A stretch of 8,143 nucleotides of DNA from JBBRLA01 sp038231615. Lineage in GTDB: Bacteria; Myxococcota_A; Polyangia; Palsa-1104; JAEUJZ01. The notes beneath the pieces are model-generated. The model saw only the letters and a list, made by a program, of their open reading frames with translations, was not told the DNA's origin and ran no database searches. Numbering within the stretch: position 1 is the first letter of the stretch; every line of letters starts with the position of its first letter. Below are positions 1-6,046 of the stretch, piece by piece. The position numbers were made by a program, and so were the translations under genes. The stretch is taken from the NCBI GenBank assembly GCA_038231615.1, contig JBBRLA010000385.1, forward strand, positions 1 through 8,143, given 5' to 3'.

Positions 1-73
1 CCTGGACGAGCACAAGCTGGAGACCCTGAAGCAGTACATCAACAAGGTGCAACGGTCGGCGGCGGCGGCATAG
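1..73 (+). CDS. 3' end of an unidentified gene (last 23 codons)
   Basis: Reading from base 2 gives 23 codons ending in a TAG at 71-73; the gene starts outside the window. The peptide begins LDEHKLETLKQYINKV and ends in four alanines. It looks like an amphipathic, lysine/glutamate-rich helix followed by a low-complexity tail. Coding is supported by codon use: 21 of 23 third positions are G or C, as in the firm genes of this window. Function cannot be told from so short a piece. The stop is only 2 bp from the stop of the convergent kinase gene, so there is no room for a separate terminator and the two transcripts must run into each other. Confidence 0.6.
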   Translation, partial: LDEHKLETLKQYINKVQRSAAAA

Positions 74-75
74 TT

Positions 76-2208
76 TCAGTCGAGCAGTTCCAGGTCTTCC
101 TCATGCAGGATGACGGATGCCTCGGGCAGGTCCCGCGACGTGGCGGGAGCGGGCCCTTCGGCAGCGTGCGGCGAAGCGGAGCGCCGTTCATCTATGAAGG
201 ACACGTCCACCTTGGATAGTTCGACGCTGCCTGACTCCAAGGGCGGGGGATCGGGACGCGGCCGAACCCCGGTCGGCCGTAGGGGTGCCAGTGCCGGCGC
301 ACGCTGGGGAGGCCGGGTCGGCTCGTCCTCGATCCCGCTCAGTTCCTCGGGCGACAGGAGCGGTCCGGGCACGGTCAGCATGTCCGCCGGCTCGCTCTCG
401 TCCTCTGCCAGCGACGGACGAAGCTCGGGGCGCCGGGGCAGCCGCACCTGCGCCGTGGACTCCACGGGCGGTTCGCTCCGCTGCCGGGCCGGAGGTTCGC
501 TCCGCTGCCGGGCCGGGGGTGCCGGCTCGTCGCGCCAGTCCACCTGTCGGGCCCGCGGCAGGTAGGCCGTCTCCGCCTCATGAAGCTCGCCCGAAAGCGG
601 TGCCAGGTTTTCCGGCGCCGGCTGCCTGGGCTGCAATGCCTGCTGCATCTCTTTTGGCAGATTGCGCAGATCGAAGATCCGCGTACTCGCCTCGTGCAGA
701 CTCTTGCCCACCATCGCCCGAGTGAGGATACGCGTCTGCTCTTGATGAAGATCGCTATCAAAGAACGGCGCCTCGCTTCGCTGCGCGCTGTCGAAGAACG
801 GCGCCTCGCTTCCCTGCGCGCTGTCAAACCCTTCGGGTTCCAGAAGCTCGTTCACCTGATCGAAGGCGTCCCCCGGCGGGGCCCCGGGCTGAGGCGGCGT
901 GGCCAGCGCCGACACCCAGCCGGCATCCAGCTCGCTGCGGAACCCGGCCCCGCTCATCGGCGACACCTGCCGCGGCAAGAGCGCCGGGTCCACGATCGGC
1001 ACCGCGACGCCGGCCGGGCGCGGGCGAGGCTCGCCCAGGTCGTCATTCGCCGCCCACACCCCCGGCATCGGCTTCGGCCCCGTGGGCAGGTCCTGGATGT
1101 CCTTGAGGTTCGGCACCCCTTCCATCATCCCCGGCACCCCCCCCTCCCCGTCAATGAACGCCGCGGTGAACTGGGTGTACGGCGCGTCCGGCCCCAGCAC
1201 GTCGGCCAGCAGGTTCTCCCCCACGTCGTCCGCTTTCCCCCCCTCGATGACGAACTCCTCCAGCATGCGCAGCTCGCGATCGATCTCCTTGGTGAAGGCA
1301 TTGCGCATGAAGCGCCCGAACTGGCTGCGCCGCTGGTCTGGGTAAAACTCCATCAGGAAGGACTCCAGCGCCTGCGCCAGCTCCTCCCCCGACTGGTAGC
1401 GCTGCGACCGCGATCGCGCCATCGCCTTTTCGACAATCGCCTCCAGCACCGGGTTCACTGTCGGGCGCAGCTCGCTGACCGGCCGCTTGCGCGCGTCACG
1501 GACCGCGAAGATCAGCTCGATCTCCGTCGGGGCCTGGAAGGGCGCCAAAAGGGTCAGCATCTCGTAGAGCAGCGTGCCCAGGGAAAACAGGTCCGAGCGG
1601 TGGTCCAGCTTGCGCCCCATCGCTTGCTCGGGGGACATGTACTTGACCTTGCCCTTGATGACCCCGGTCTTGGTCTGCACCCGCGTCAGCGTCGCCTTGG
1701 CAATGCCAAAGTCGCAGAGCTTGACCTCCCCGCGATACGAGAGCAGCACGTTCGACGGCGACACGTCGCGATGGACGATGCGCAGCGGGCGGCCGTCCTT
1801 GTCGCGCTGGGTGTGCGCGGCGTGCAGTGCCCGGCCCACCTCCATCCCGATCCGGGCGATGTGCTCCTCCGGAAGTTGCTCCGACCCCTGCCGCGACTTC
1901 TCCAGCAGCGCCCGGACGTCCTTGCCGTCGACGTACTCCATGGCGATGAAGTACTCGCGATCGGTGCGGCAGAACTCGTAGATGCGGGCGATGTTCTCGT
2001 GCTGGAGCGAGGCGGTGATCTTCGCCTCATCGACCAGCATCTGGATAAACTCCTCGTCTTCGCACAGGTGACCGAGCACCCGCTTGACCGCCACCAGGTG
2101 CAGGCGGCCCTCGGCATCGGCGGTCTTGGCCCGATAGATCTCCGCCATTCCCCCGAAGGCGACCCGGTCCAAGAGCTGATAACGTCCTAACTGTCGAGCC
2201 TGATGCAT
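76..2208 (-). CDS. Cytoplasmic Hanks-type Ser/Thr protein kinase with long disordered C-terminal tail
   Basis: A 710-residue protein kinase that would phosphorylate Ser/Thr on unknown targets. The catalytic domain spans about residues 9-290: a glycine-loop variant AFGGMAEIY (17-25), VAVK with catalytic K42, helix-C Glu61, HRDVSPSN (146-153) with Asp148 and Asn153, DFG (166-168), an activation loop with several Thr, and SPE (192-194) for APE. All catalytic residues are present, so it should be active. The remaining ~400 residues are rich in Pro, Glu, Ser and Arg, with no clear domain and no membrane helix, unlike the receptor-type PknB layout; it ends in an acidic EEDLELLD. The start chosen is ATG at 2206-2208, just before the kinase fold. 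The frame stays open 77 codons further upstream, but that part is translated 28-bp repeat. An AGGTG lies 13 nt before the ATG. It is divergent from the ABC operon. The substrate is unknown and there is no specific gene name to give. Confidence 0.93.
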   Translation of the reverse strand: MHQARQLGRYQLLDRVAFGGMAEIYRAKTADAEGRLHLVAVKRVLGHLCEDEEFIQMLVDEAKITASLQHENIARIYEFCRTDREYFIAMEYVDGKDVRALLEKSRQGSEQLPEEHIARIGMEVGRALHAAHTQRDKDGRPLRIVHRDVSPSNVLLSYRGEVKLCDFGIAKATLTRVQTKTGVIKGKVKYMSPEQAMGRKLDHRSDLFSLGTLLYEMLTLLAPFQAPTEIELIFAVRDARKRPVSELRPTVNPVLEAIVEKAMARSRSQRYQSGEELAQALESFLMEFYPDQRRSQFGRFMRNAFTKEIDRELRMLEEFVIEGGKADDVGENLLADVLGPDAPYTQFTAAFIDGEGGVPGMMEGVPNLKDIQDLPTGPKPMPGVWAANDDLGEPRPRPAGVAVPIVDPALLPRQVSPMSGAGFRSELDAGWVSALATPPQPGAPPGDAFDQVNELLEPEGFDSAQGSEAPFFDSAQRSEAPFFDSDLHQEQTRILTRAMVGKSLHEASTRIFDLRNLPKEMQQALQPRQPAPENLAPLSGELHEAETAYLPRARQVDWRDEPAPPARQRSEPPARQRSEPPVESTAQVRLPRRPELRPSLAEDESEPADMLTVPGPLLSPEELSGIEDEPTRPPQRAPALAPLRPTGVRPRPDPPPLESGSVELSKVDVSFIDERRSASPHAAEGPAPATSRDLPEASVILHEEDLELLD
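470..517. repeat. 24-bp in-frame tandem duplication in the kinase tail
   Basis: Two adjacent 24-bp copies (470-493 and 494-517) differ at one base, the last. On the minus strand they encode an eight-residue repeat, seen as PPARQRSE twice. The period is a multiple of three, so the kinase frame is kept. Near-identity suggests recent slippage in a part of the protein that tolerates length change. Confidence 0.85.
758..823. repeat. 33-bp in-frame tandem duplication in the kinase tail
   Basis: Two adjacent 33-bp copies (758-790 and 791-823) differ at only two bases. Translated on the minus strand they give the 11-residue repeat FDSAQ(G/R)SEAPF twice, followed by a third FDS start. It is a second independent in-frame duplication in the disordered kinase tail; the Ser and acidic residues could be phosphorylation sites, which is a guess. 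Confidence 0.85.
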
Positions 2209-2227
2209 CTTGGCGTACTTGCACCTG

Positions 2228-2256
2228 ACGGTAGCACCACCGGCCGCGTCCGGCAA
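2228..2256 (-). promoter_or_regulatory. Candidate promoter of the kinase gene
   Basis: On the minus strand TTGCCG (2256-2251) and TACCGT (2233-2228) are separated by exactly 17 bp, and a TG one base before the second hexamer makes it an extended -10. Matches to the housekeeping consensus are partial (four and three of six). Transcription would start near 2221, leaving a leader of only about 12 nt that would not fully contain the AGGTG at 2226-2222. That conflict lowers confidence. Confidence 0.3.
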
Positions 2257-2260
2257 ATGG

Positions 2261-2440
2261 CGCGGTCGATCGTGAAGCGCCCAGGCGCCGCGGTCGATCG
2301 TGAAGCGCCCAGGGGCCGCGGTCGATCGTGAAGCGCCCAGGCGCCGCGGTCGATCGTGAAGCGCCCAGGCGCCGCGGTCGATCGCGAAGCGCCCAGGCGC
2401 CGCGGTCCATCGCGAAGCGCCGCGGGCGCCGCGGTCCATC
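2261..2440. repeat. 28-bp tandem repeat array between divergent genes (~6.4 copies)
   Basis: Units start at 2261, 2289, 2317, 2345, 2373 and 2401, with a partial seventh at 2430-2440. The unit reads cgcggtcgat / cgtgaagcgc / ccaggcgc. Units 1, 3 and 4 are identical; unit 2 has one change, unit 5 one, and unit 6 is diverged with one extra base. Each unit ends in a dyad gcgcc-ca-ggcgc, kept in five of six units, and in unit 6 both arms survive although the centre has grown to three bases. Units 1-4 also carry the palindrome CGATCG. A period of 28 is not a multiple of three, so translation cycles through all frames and no conserved peptide is favoured: this is intergenic DNA, not coding. It fills the gap between the two divergent candidate promoters almost exactly. 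There are no spacers, so it is not a CRISPR. It may be a bank of binding sites or a slippage-prone minisatellite. Confidence 0.93.
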
Positions 2441-2444
2441 TATG

Positions 2445-2453
2445 TGCTAGCAT
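2445..2453 (+). promoter_or_regulatory. Candidate extended -10 of the ABC operon
   Basis: TGCTAGCAT carries a TG, one spacer base and TAGCAT, which matches the -10 consensus at four of six positions. Any -35 would fall inside the last 28-bp repeat unit. Transcription would start about 7 nt before the ATG at 2467, giving an almost leaderless message, which fits the absence of a Shine-Dalgarno sequence there. Confidence 0.3.
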
Positions 2454-2466
2454 TCCGCCACGTCCC

Positions 2467-3570
2467 ATGAGCGCCGCTTCGTCGCCCCCTGCTCGGCAGC
2501 CTCCGGTCATCTCCGTCGAGCACCTGACCAAGCACTACCGGGTCCACCAGCGGGGCGCGGGGGTCCTGTCTGCCCTGTCCTCCCTGTGGCACCGGCGCTA
2601 CGAACTTCTGCGGGCGGTGGAGGACCTGAGCTTCTCCATCGCTGCGGGCGAGCGGGTCGGCTTCCTCGGCCCCAATGGGGCCGGCAAGACCACCACCCTG
2701 AAGATGCTCTCCGGCCTTCTGCACCCGACCAGCGGGCGCATCCAGGTCGCGGGCCACCTGCCCCAGCGCCGCGAGACCGCGTTTTTGCAAAAGATCACCC
2801 TGATCATGGGGCAGAAGCAGCAGCTCCTGTGGGACCTGCCCCCGGCGGACACCTTTCAGCTCAACCGGGCGGTATACGACATCCCGAAAAAGCAGTTCGA
2901 CGAGACGCTGGCGGAACTCGACCGGCTGCTGGACCTGGGCCAGGTGTCGCGGGTGCCGACGCGGCAGCTTTCCCTGGGCGAGCGCATGAAATGCGAGCTG
3001 GCGGCGGCGCTGCTGCATCGGCCGCGGGTGCTTTTTCTCGACGAGCCGACCATCGGCCTGGACGTGGCCATGCAAGAGACGCTGCGCCGCTTCGTCCGGG
3101 ACTACAACGAACGCTTCCAGGCCACGGTGATCCTCACCAGCCACTACATGGACGACGTCGCCGTACTCTGCCCGCGGGTGATCGTCATCGACAAGGGCAG
3201 CCTGCGCTACGATGGGGACCTGCCTTCCCTGGTTCATGCCATCCGCCCAGACAAGCGAGTGACCCTGCGCCTGAGCCCGGAAGCCCAACTTGAAAGGGGC
3301 GAAGGGGGCCATGGCGTCTCTGACACGCAGGGCGCAGAGGTCCGCGAGCAGCTCGGGCGGGTCGGCACACTGGTCAGTTTCGACGGGGTCATCGCGGTGG
3401 TGCAGGTGCCCCAGACCCAGCTCCGCGACGCGGTGGCGCACCTGATCGCGCGGTTCCCGGTGGCTGACCTGACCATCGAGGACCCGCCCCTGGAAGAGGT
3501 GATGCGCGACCTGTTCAAGACCCCGATCGACGGCAAGACCGCGCCCGCGGCCACGGAAGGACCCGCCTGA
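2467..3570 (+). CDS. ABC-2 type exporter, ATP-binding subunit
   Basis: A 367-residue ATPase that should power export by the two permeases encoded directly downstream. All motifs are present: Walker A GPNGAGKTT (68-76), a Q-loop region around MGQKQQLLWDLP (115-126), signature LSLGE (168-172), Walker B VLFLDEPT (188-195), D-loop GLD (197-199) and switch histidine His226. It resembles the uncharacterised ABC ATPase group that always sits with two permeases (COG4586-type, from memory). About 120 residues follow the nucleotide-binding domain, with a Gly/Glu-rich insert near 276-292. The ATG at 2467 is chosen because the conserved ISVEHLTKHY begins at residue 15; the frame is open further upstream only through the 28-bp repeats. 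No Shine-Dalgarno precedes the ATG. Its stop overlaps the next start (TGATG). The substrate cannot be predicted. Confidence 0.93.
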   Translation: MSAASSPPARQPPVISVEHLTKHYRVHQRGAGVLSALSSLWHRRYELLRAVEDLSFSIAAGERVGFLGPNGAGKTTTLKMLSGLLHPTSGRIQVAGHLPQRRETAFLQKITLIMGQKQQLLWDLPPADTFQLNRAVYDIPKKQFDETLAELDRLLDLGQVSRVPTRQLSLGERMKCELAAALLHRPRVLFLDEPTIGLDVAMQETLRRFVRDYNERFQATVILTSHYMDDVAVLCPRVIVIDKGSLRYDGDLPSLVHAIRPDKRVTLRLSPEAQLERGEGGHGVSDTQGAEVREQLGRVGTLVSFDGVIAVVQVPQTQLRDAVAHLIARFPVADLTIEDPPLEEVMRDLFKTPIDGKTAPAATEGPA

Positions 3571-4400
3571 TGGCCGGGATCGCCCGCGGCCTGCGCGCCT
3601 ACCCTGCCCTCTTGCGCATCGGTTTCTCGGAGGCGGTGGCCTACCGCGCCGAGCTTTTCGTCTGGATGCTGACCACCACCATGCCCCTGGTCAGCATGGC
3701 CCTGTGGTCGGCGGTGGCGCAGGGGCAGCGGATCGGTCCCGAGCAGTTCAGCAGCGCCGACTTCGTGGCCTACTTCCTGCTGGCGCTGATCGTCCGCATG
3801 CTGACCGGATCGTGGGTGCTGTGGCAGATGAACCAGGAGATCCGCGATGGGACGCTTTCGCAGCGGCTCCTGCGCCCGGTGCATCCGCTCCTGGCCTACA
3901 GCGCCGAGAACCTGGCGGCGTTGCCGCTGCGCGGGGCGCTGGTGCTACCGGTGGCACTGGTGGTGCTCGGGGTTCGAGGGGGGTCGCAGATTACCGGCGA
4001 TCCGTTTCTCATCGTCTGCTCCTTTCTGGCCCTGCCGGGGGCCTGGGCCATCAGCTTCCTCTCGATGACCCTGGTGGGGGCGCTGGCCTTCTTCATCGAC
4101 AGCTCGCTGGCCCTGTTCCAGGTGTGGATGGGCAGCTACATGATCTTGTCGGGCTACATGCTTCCCCTCGCGCTTTTGCCCCACTGGCTGCGCCGCGCCT
4201 CGGAAGTGCTGCCCTTCCGCTACATGCTGGACTTCCCGGTAAAACTGATGATGGGCCTGCCCGGCCCAGGGGCGGCGACGGCGCACGTCGCGGCGGTGCA
4301 GGGGTTGGCGATGGAATATGGGTACGTGGTGGTGCTGCTCTTGCTGACCGGGGTGCTGTGGCGCGTCGGGCTGCGGCACTTCGAGGCCTATGGGGCCTGA
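3570..4400 (+). CDS. ABC-2 type exporter, first permease subunit
   Basis: A 276-residue integral inner-membrane protein with about six hydrophobic segments, near residues 30-50, 64-86, 117-135, 146-172, 184-205 and 250-267. The stretch WQMNQEIRDGTLSQRLLRP (85-103), between the second and third segments, is a hallmark of the ABC-2 permease family formerly called DUF990 (COG4587-type, from memory); this loop probably touches the ATPase. The ATG overlaps the ATPase stop by one base, implying translational coupling, and GGAAGG lies 9 nt upstream. It should pair with the second permease to form a heterodimeric channel. Length is normal for the family. Confidence 0.9.
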   Translation: MAGIARGLRAYPALLRIGFSEAVAYRAELFVWMLTTTMPLVSMALWSAVAQGQRIGPEQFSSADFVAYFLLALIVRMLTGSWVLWQMNQEIRDGTLSQRLLRPVHPLLAYSAENLAALPLRGALVLPVALVVLGVRGGSQITGDPFLIVCSFLALPGAWAISFLSMTLVGALAFFIDSSLALFQVWMGSYMILSGYMLPLALLPHWLRRASEVLPFRYMLDFPVKLMMGLPGPGAATAHVAAVQGLAMEYGYVVVLLLLTGVLWRVGLRHFEAYGA

Positions 4401-4409
4401 GGCGACGGA

Positions 4410-5243
4410 GTGAAACGCTATCTGCATCTGTTGTGGCTGGCGCTGCGCACCTCGCTCTTGGTGTCGCTGCAATACCGGTGGGACTTCGTCTTGCAGGGGT
4501 TGATGCAGGTCGTGTGGATGGGGCTCTCGACGATCCCGCTGCTCGTGGCCTACCAGGCGCGGGCGGGGGCGACGGCGACGGCGATGAGCGCGGCGGACAT
4601 CGGTGGCTGGGGGTTTTACCCGGCGATGATGGTCTTCAGTTTTTTTCTCTTGCTGAAGGCCATCCTCGAAGGGGCGATCAACCCGTCGCTCTCCGCCGTG
4701 GTGGAGCACATTCGCAAGGGGACGCTGGACTTCATGTTGCTGAAGCCGGCGGACGCGCAGTTCCTGGTCTCGACGGCGCGCTTCGAGCCCTGGCACCTCG
4801 TCGACGCGCTGGCATCGCTGGCGCTTTTGGGGTACGGGGTGGTGAAGAACAGCCAGGCCGTGGGCGGGGCGCTGCCGGGGCCCGGGGCGGTCGGGGCGGC
4901 GGCGGTGCTCTTTGGGTGCGCGGTGGTGATCCTGTACTCGATCTGGATCCTGGTGGTGTGCGCGGCGTTCTATGTGGTGAAGGTGGACAATCTTTCGTTC
5001 TTGTTCACATCGGTGTTTGACTTCGCACGCTGGCCGCGGTCGGTGTTCCGGGGGGGGCTTTTGGTACTCTTCACCTATGTGATCCCGCTGGTGATGATGA
5101 CCTCCCTGCCGGCGGACGCCCTCCTGGGTCAGCTCTCGCTTTTGCCGGCACTGGCGGCGGTGGCGGTGACCGGGGTGATGGCCGTGGGCTCGCGCCGGGT
5201 CTGGCGCGGAGCGATCGCCAGCTACACCTCTGCCAGCAGCTAA
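4410..5243 (+). CDS. ABC-2 type exporter, second permease subunit
   Basis: A 277-residue inner-membrane protein with about six hydrophobic segments, near residues 26-46, 66-87, 128-147, 157-190, 212-232 and 241-261. The motif VVEHIRKGTLDFMLLKPAD (97-115) is the counterpart of the IRDGTLSQRLLRP loop of the first permease and marks the COG3694-type family (from memory). The two permeases are clearly diverged rather than a recent duplication. The start is GTG at 4410-4412: GAGG at 4399-4402, which overlaps the previous stop codon, sits 7 nt upstream, the ideal distance. The gap to the first permease is 9 bp, so all three genes should be on one message. No terminator with a T-run follows; the structured region beginning near 5311 may end or stabilise the transcript. 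Confidence 0.9.
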   Translation: MKRYLHLLWLALRTSLLVSLQYRWDFVLQGLMQVVWMGLSTIPLLVAYQARAGATATAMSAADIGGWGFYPAMMVFSFFLLLKAILEGAINPSLSAVVEHIRKGTLDFMLLKPADAQFLVSTARFEPWHLVDALASLALLGYGVVKNSQAVGGALPGPGAVGAAAVLFGCAVVILYSIWILVVCAAFYVVKVDNLSFLFTSVFDFARWPRSVFRGGLLVLFTYVIPLVMMTSLPADALLGQLSLLPALAAVAVTGVMAVGSRRVWRGAIASYTSASS

Positions 5244-5314
5244 ACAGAAGCACCTGGACCGGGCAACTTTTGGCGTACCTCTCCCCCATGTCCTCCATTC
5301 GCGAGGTCTTGGGT

Positions 5315-5356
5315 GGGCCCACGCCGACTCGCGAATGCGAGTCGGTGGGGAGTGCC
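5315..5356. repeat. Hairpin repeat element, copy A
   Basis: This 42-bp element is 33/42 identical to copy B at 5409-5450. Its core is a perfect 9-bp stem (5324-5332 with 5337-5345) around a GAAT loop, flanked by gggcccac on the left and tgggg on the right. An alternative hairpin, GTGGGG (5345-5350) with CCCCAC (5356-5361), overlaps the outer part. There is no T-run, so it is not a classic terminator. It resembles REP-type intergenic hairpins in design. Confidence 0.7.
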
Positions 5357-5373
5357 CCCACGCTTCTCGGTCA

Positions 5374-5387
5374 CGTACAGAAGTACG
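5374..5387. other. Perfect short hairpin between the two repeat elements
   Basis: CGTAC (5374-5378) and GTACG (5383-5387) form a perfect 5-bp stem around AGAA. It lies midway between copies A and B, so the segment can fold into three successive hairpins, as composite intergenic repeat elements often do. Confidence 0.5.
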
Positions 5388-5408
5388 CTCCCTCAGTCGC
5401 TGCGGAAT

Positions 5409-5450
5409 GGGCCCACGCGGCTGAGCGAATGCGAAGCCGTGGGGAGCGCC
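5409..5450. repeat. Hairpin repeat element, copy B
   Basis: Same design as copy A, 94 bp downstream in the same orientation: stem 5418-5426 with 5431-5439 around an identical GAAT loop. Compared with copy A, three stem pairs are exchanged on both sides (C-G to G-C, A-T to C-G, C-G to T-A), which keeps pairing, while two central pairs are lost. Paired change with an invariant loop suggests that the folded form matters. Confidence 0.7.
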
Positions 5451-5560
5451 AAAATCTGCTCCAGCCATGTGCTTCTTCTTGAAATGACTCTTCATCAACG
5501 TGACCTGTATAGAGCACTTGCAGGGCTGACCGGCGCCGTGATATCTGGGCCAGCATGCGC

Positions 5561-5568
5561 AGGGAGGT
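5561..5568 (+). promoter_or_regulatory. Shine-Dalgarno that fixes a TTG start
   Basis: AGGGAGGT is a near-perfect ribosome-binding site. The in-frame TTG at 5573 follows 4 nt later. The in-frame ATG at 5555 lies before the site and so cannot use it; the next ATG at 5588 is 19 nt after it, too far. This favours TTG as initiator. Confidence 0.7.
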
Positions 5569-5572
5569 CAGC

Positions 5573-5749
5573 TTGTCGAAACCTGAGATGAGTCCCGAGC
5601 AGCCAGCACTGGCGCCGGCGCGGGTGAACGCGGAAGCCCCGATACGCACCTGCCCCAACTGCGGGGCAGAGTTGCAGGATCGCAAGTGCAAGCTCTATTG
5701 CCCTCGTTCGGCGTGCGGCTACTACCTGTCCTGCTCGGACTTCTACTGA
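5573..5749 (+). CDS. Small six-cysteine zinc-ribbon protein (58 aa)
   Basis: Read from the TTG at 5573 this is a 58-residue protein with a Pro/Ala-rich front half and a compact cysteine-rich C-terminus. CPNC (27-30) and C43-x4-C48 would be the two zinc-binding knuckles; Cys39 and Cys54 are extra. The ending LSCSDFY and the KCKLYC segment look like a widespread, unnamed family of short bacterial zinc ribbons that end in CGY(F/Y)LSCSDFY (from memory, no formal name known to me). Members normally have CxxC in the second knuckle, so the two additional residues here (CPRSAC) are unusual. Function is unknown; metal or nucleic-acid binding is only a guess from the fold. It stands alone, with no operon partner within 300 bp. 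Confidence 0.82.
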   Translation: MSKPEMSPEQPALAPARVNAEAPIRTCPNCGAELQDRKCKLYCPRSACGYYLSCSDFY

Positions 5750-5827
5750 GTCCACCGCCCAACCCGCTTCACGGACCTTCGACACCGAGCTGGCCGGATC
5801 AAGGGACCGGGCGAGAGGAGATCGCCT
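5750..5827. other. Short intergenic spacer
   Basis: Between the stop of the zinc-ribbon gene and the left minisatellite I see no reading frame with good codon use, no hairpin with a T-run and no promoter. The small gene therefore has no visible terminator. Confidence 0.5.
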
Positions 5828-5890
5828 GGAGGCCAGGCCAAGAATGACGGTCTCCACGCGAAGAATCTCGGTCTCCAGGCGAAGAATCTC
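5828..5890 (-). repeat. Left 21-bp minisatellite (three units)
   Basis: Units are 5828-5848 (diverged, 15/21 matching its neighbours), 5849-5869 and 5870-5890 (one mismatch between them). Read on the minus strand the unit contains gattcttcgc followed by (c/g)tggagacc, which is the same sequence as the right array at 6065-6127 in the opposite orientation. One minus-strand frame reads ETEILRVETVILGLAS. The period is seven codons. Confidence 0.85.
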
Positions 5891-5922
5891 GGGATCTTGG
5901 TGAACGATCACGGAGCATAAGT

Positions 5923-6039
5923 CGTTCCAGCGATATAAAAACACGTTCCAGCGATATAAAAACACGCTCCGGCGGTATAAAAACACGCTCCAGCGATATA
6001 AAAACACGCTCCAGCGATATAAAAACACGCTCCAGCGTC
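5923..6039. repeat. Central 21-bp minisatellite with phased A-tracts (five units plus part)
   Basis: Full units start at 5923, 5944, 5965, 5986 and 6007, with a partial sixth at 6028-6039. The unit is cg(c/t)tccagcg joined to atataaaaaca: a GC-rich half with a small dyad (CGCT-CC-AGCG) and an AT-rich half with TATAAAAA. The few substitutions (C to T in units 1-2, A to G in unit 3) keep the dyad through G-T pairs. The 21-bp period equals two DNA helical turns, so the five A-tracts face the same side of the helix and should bend the DNA. Each unit also shows a -10-like TATAAA on the plus strand. No coding role is supported. Confidence 0.92.
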
Positions 6040-6046
6040 TTCACCC

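Larger units (their letters stand above)
5244..5572. other. Structured intergenic region without a convincing gene
   Basis: These 329 bases between the ABC operon and the zinc-ribbon gene carry no reading frame I would accept. The middle part (5311-5450) holds the paired hairpin elements listed separately. The last 90 bases before the small gene contain weak promoter-like matches: TTGCAG at 5518-5523 followed 16-17 bp later by GATATC/ATATCT near 5540-5546, and TATAGA at 5508-5513. Either could drive the small gene; neither is strong. Confidence 0.6.

Noticed and set aside
580..2190. 536-codon open frame on the plus strand opposite the kinase
   Set aside because: Arg/His/Leu-rich shadow of the kinase codon bias; no recognisable domain.
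2209..2439. 77-codon N-terminal extension of the kinase
   Set aside because: It is translated 28-bp repeat in rotating frames; the kinase fold begins just after the ATG at 2208, and a candidate promoter lies within the extension.
2261..2440. CRISPR array
   Set aside because: Units are directly abutting with no spacers and there are no cas genes in the window; the same holds for the 21-bp arrays.
2356..2466. 37-codon N-terminal extension of the ABC ATPase
   Set aside because: Same repeat artefact; the conserved ABC domain begins shortly after ATG 2467.
5315..5450. Rho-independent terminator of the ABC operon
   Set aside because: Stems are strong but no T-run follows either hairpin.
3945..5498. 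517-codon minus-strand frame opposite the permeases
   Set aside because: Composition (His/Arg/Gln-rich) is typical of an antisense shadow of membrane-protein genes.
5270..5591. Small plus-strand frames across the hairpin elements
   Set aside because: They track the inverted repeats rather than codon bias, overlap each other and lack good start signals.
5495..6028. Minus-strand frame beginning with FLYRW heptads
   Set aside because: Open only because the 21-bp arrays preserve frame; it runs antisense through the zinc-ribbon gene and has no ribosome site or conserved domain.
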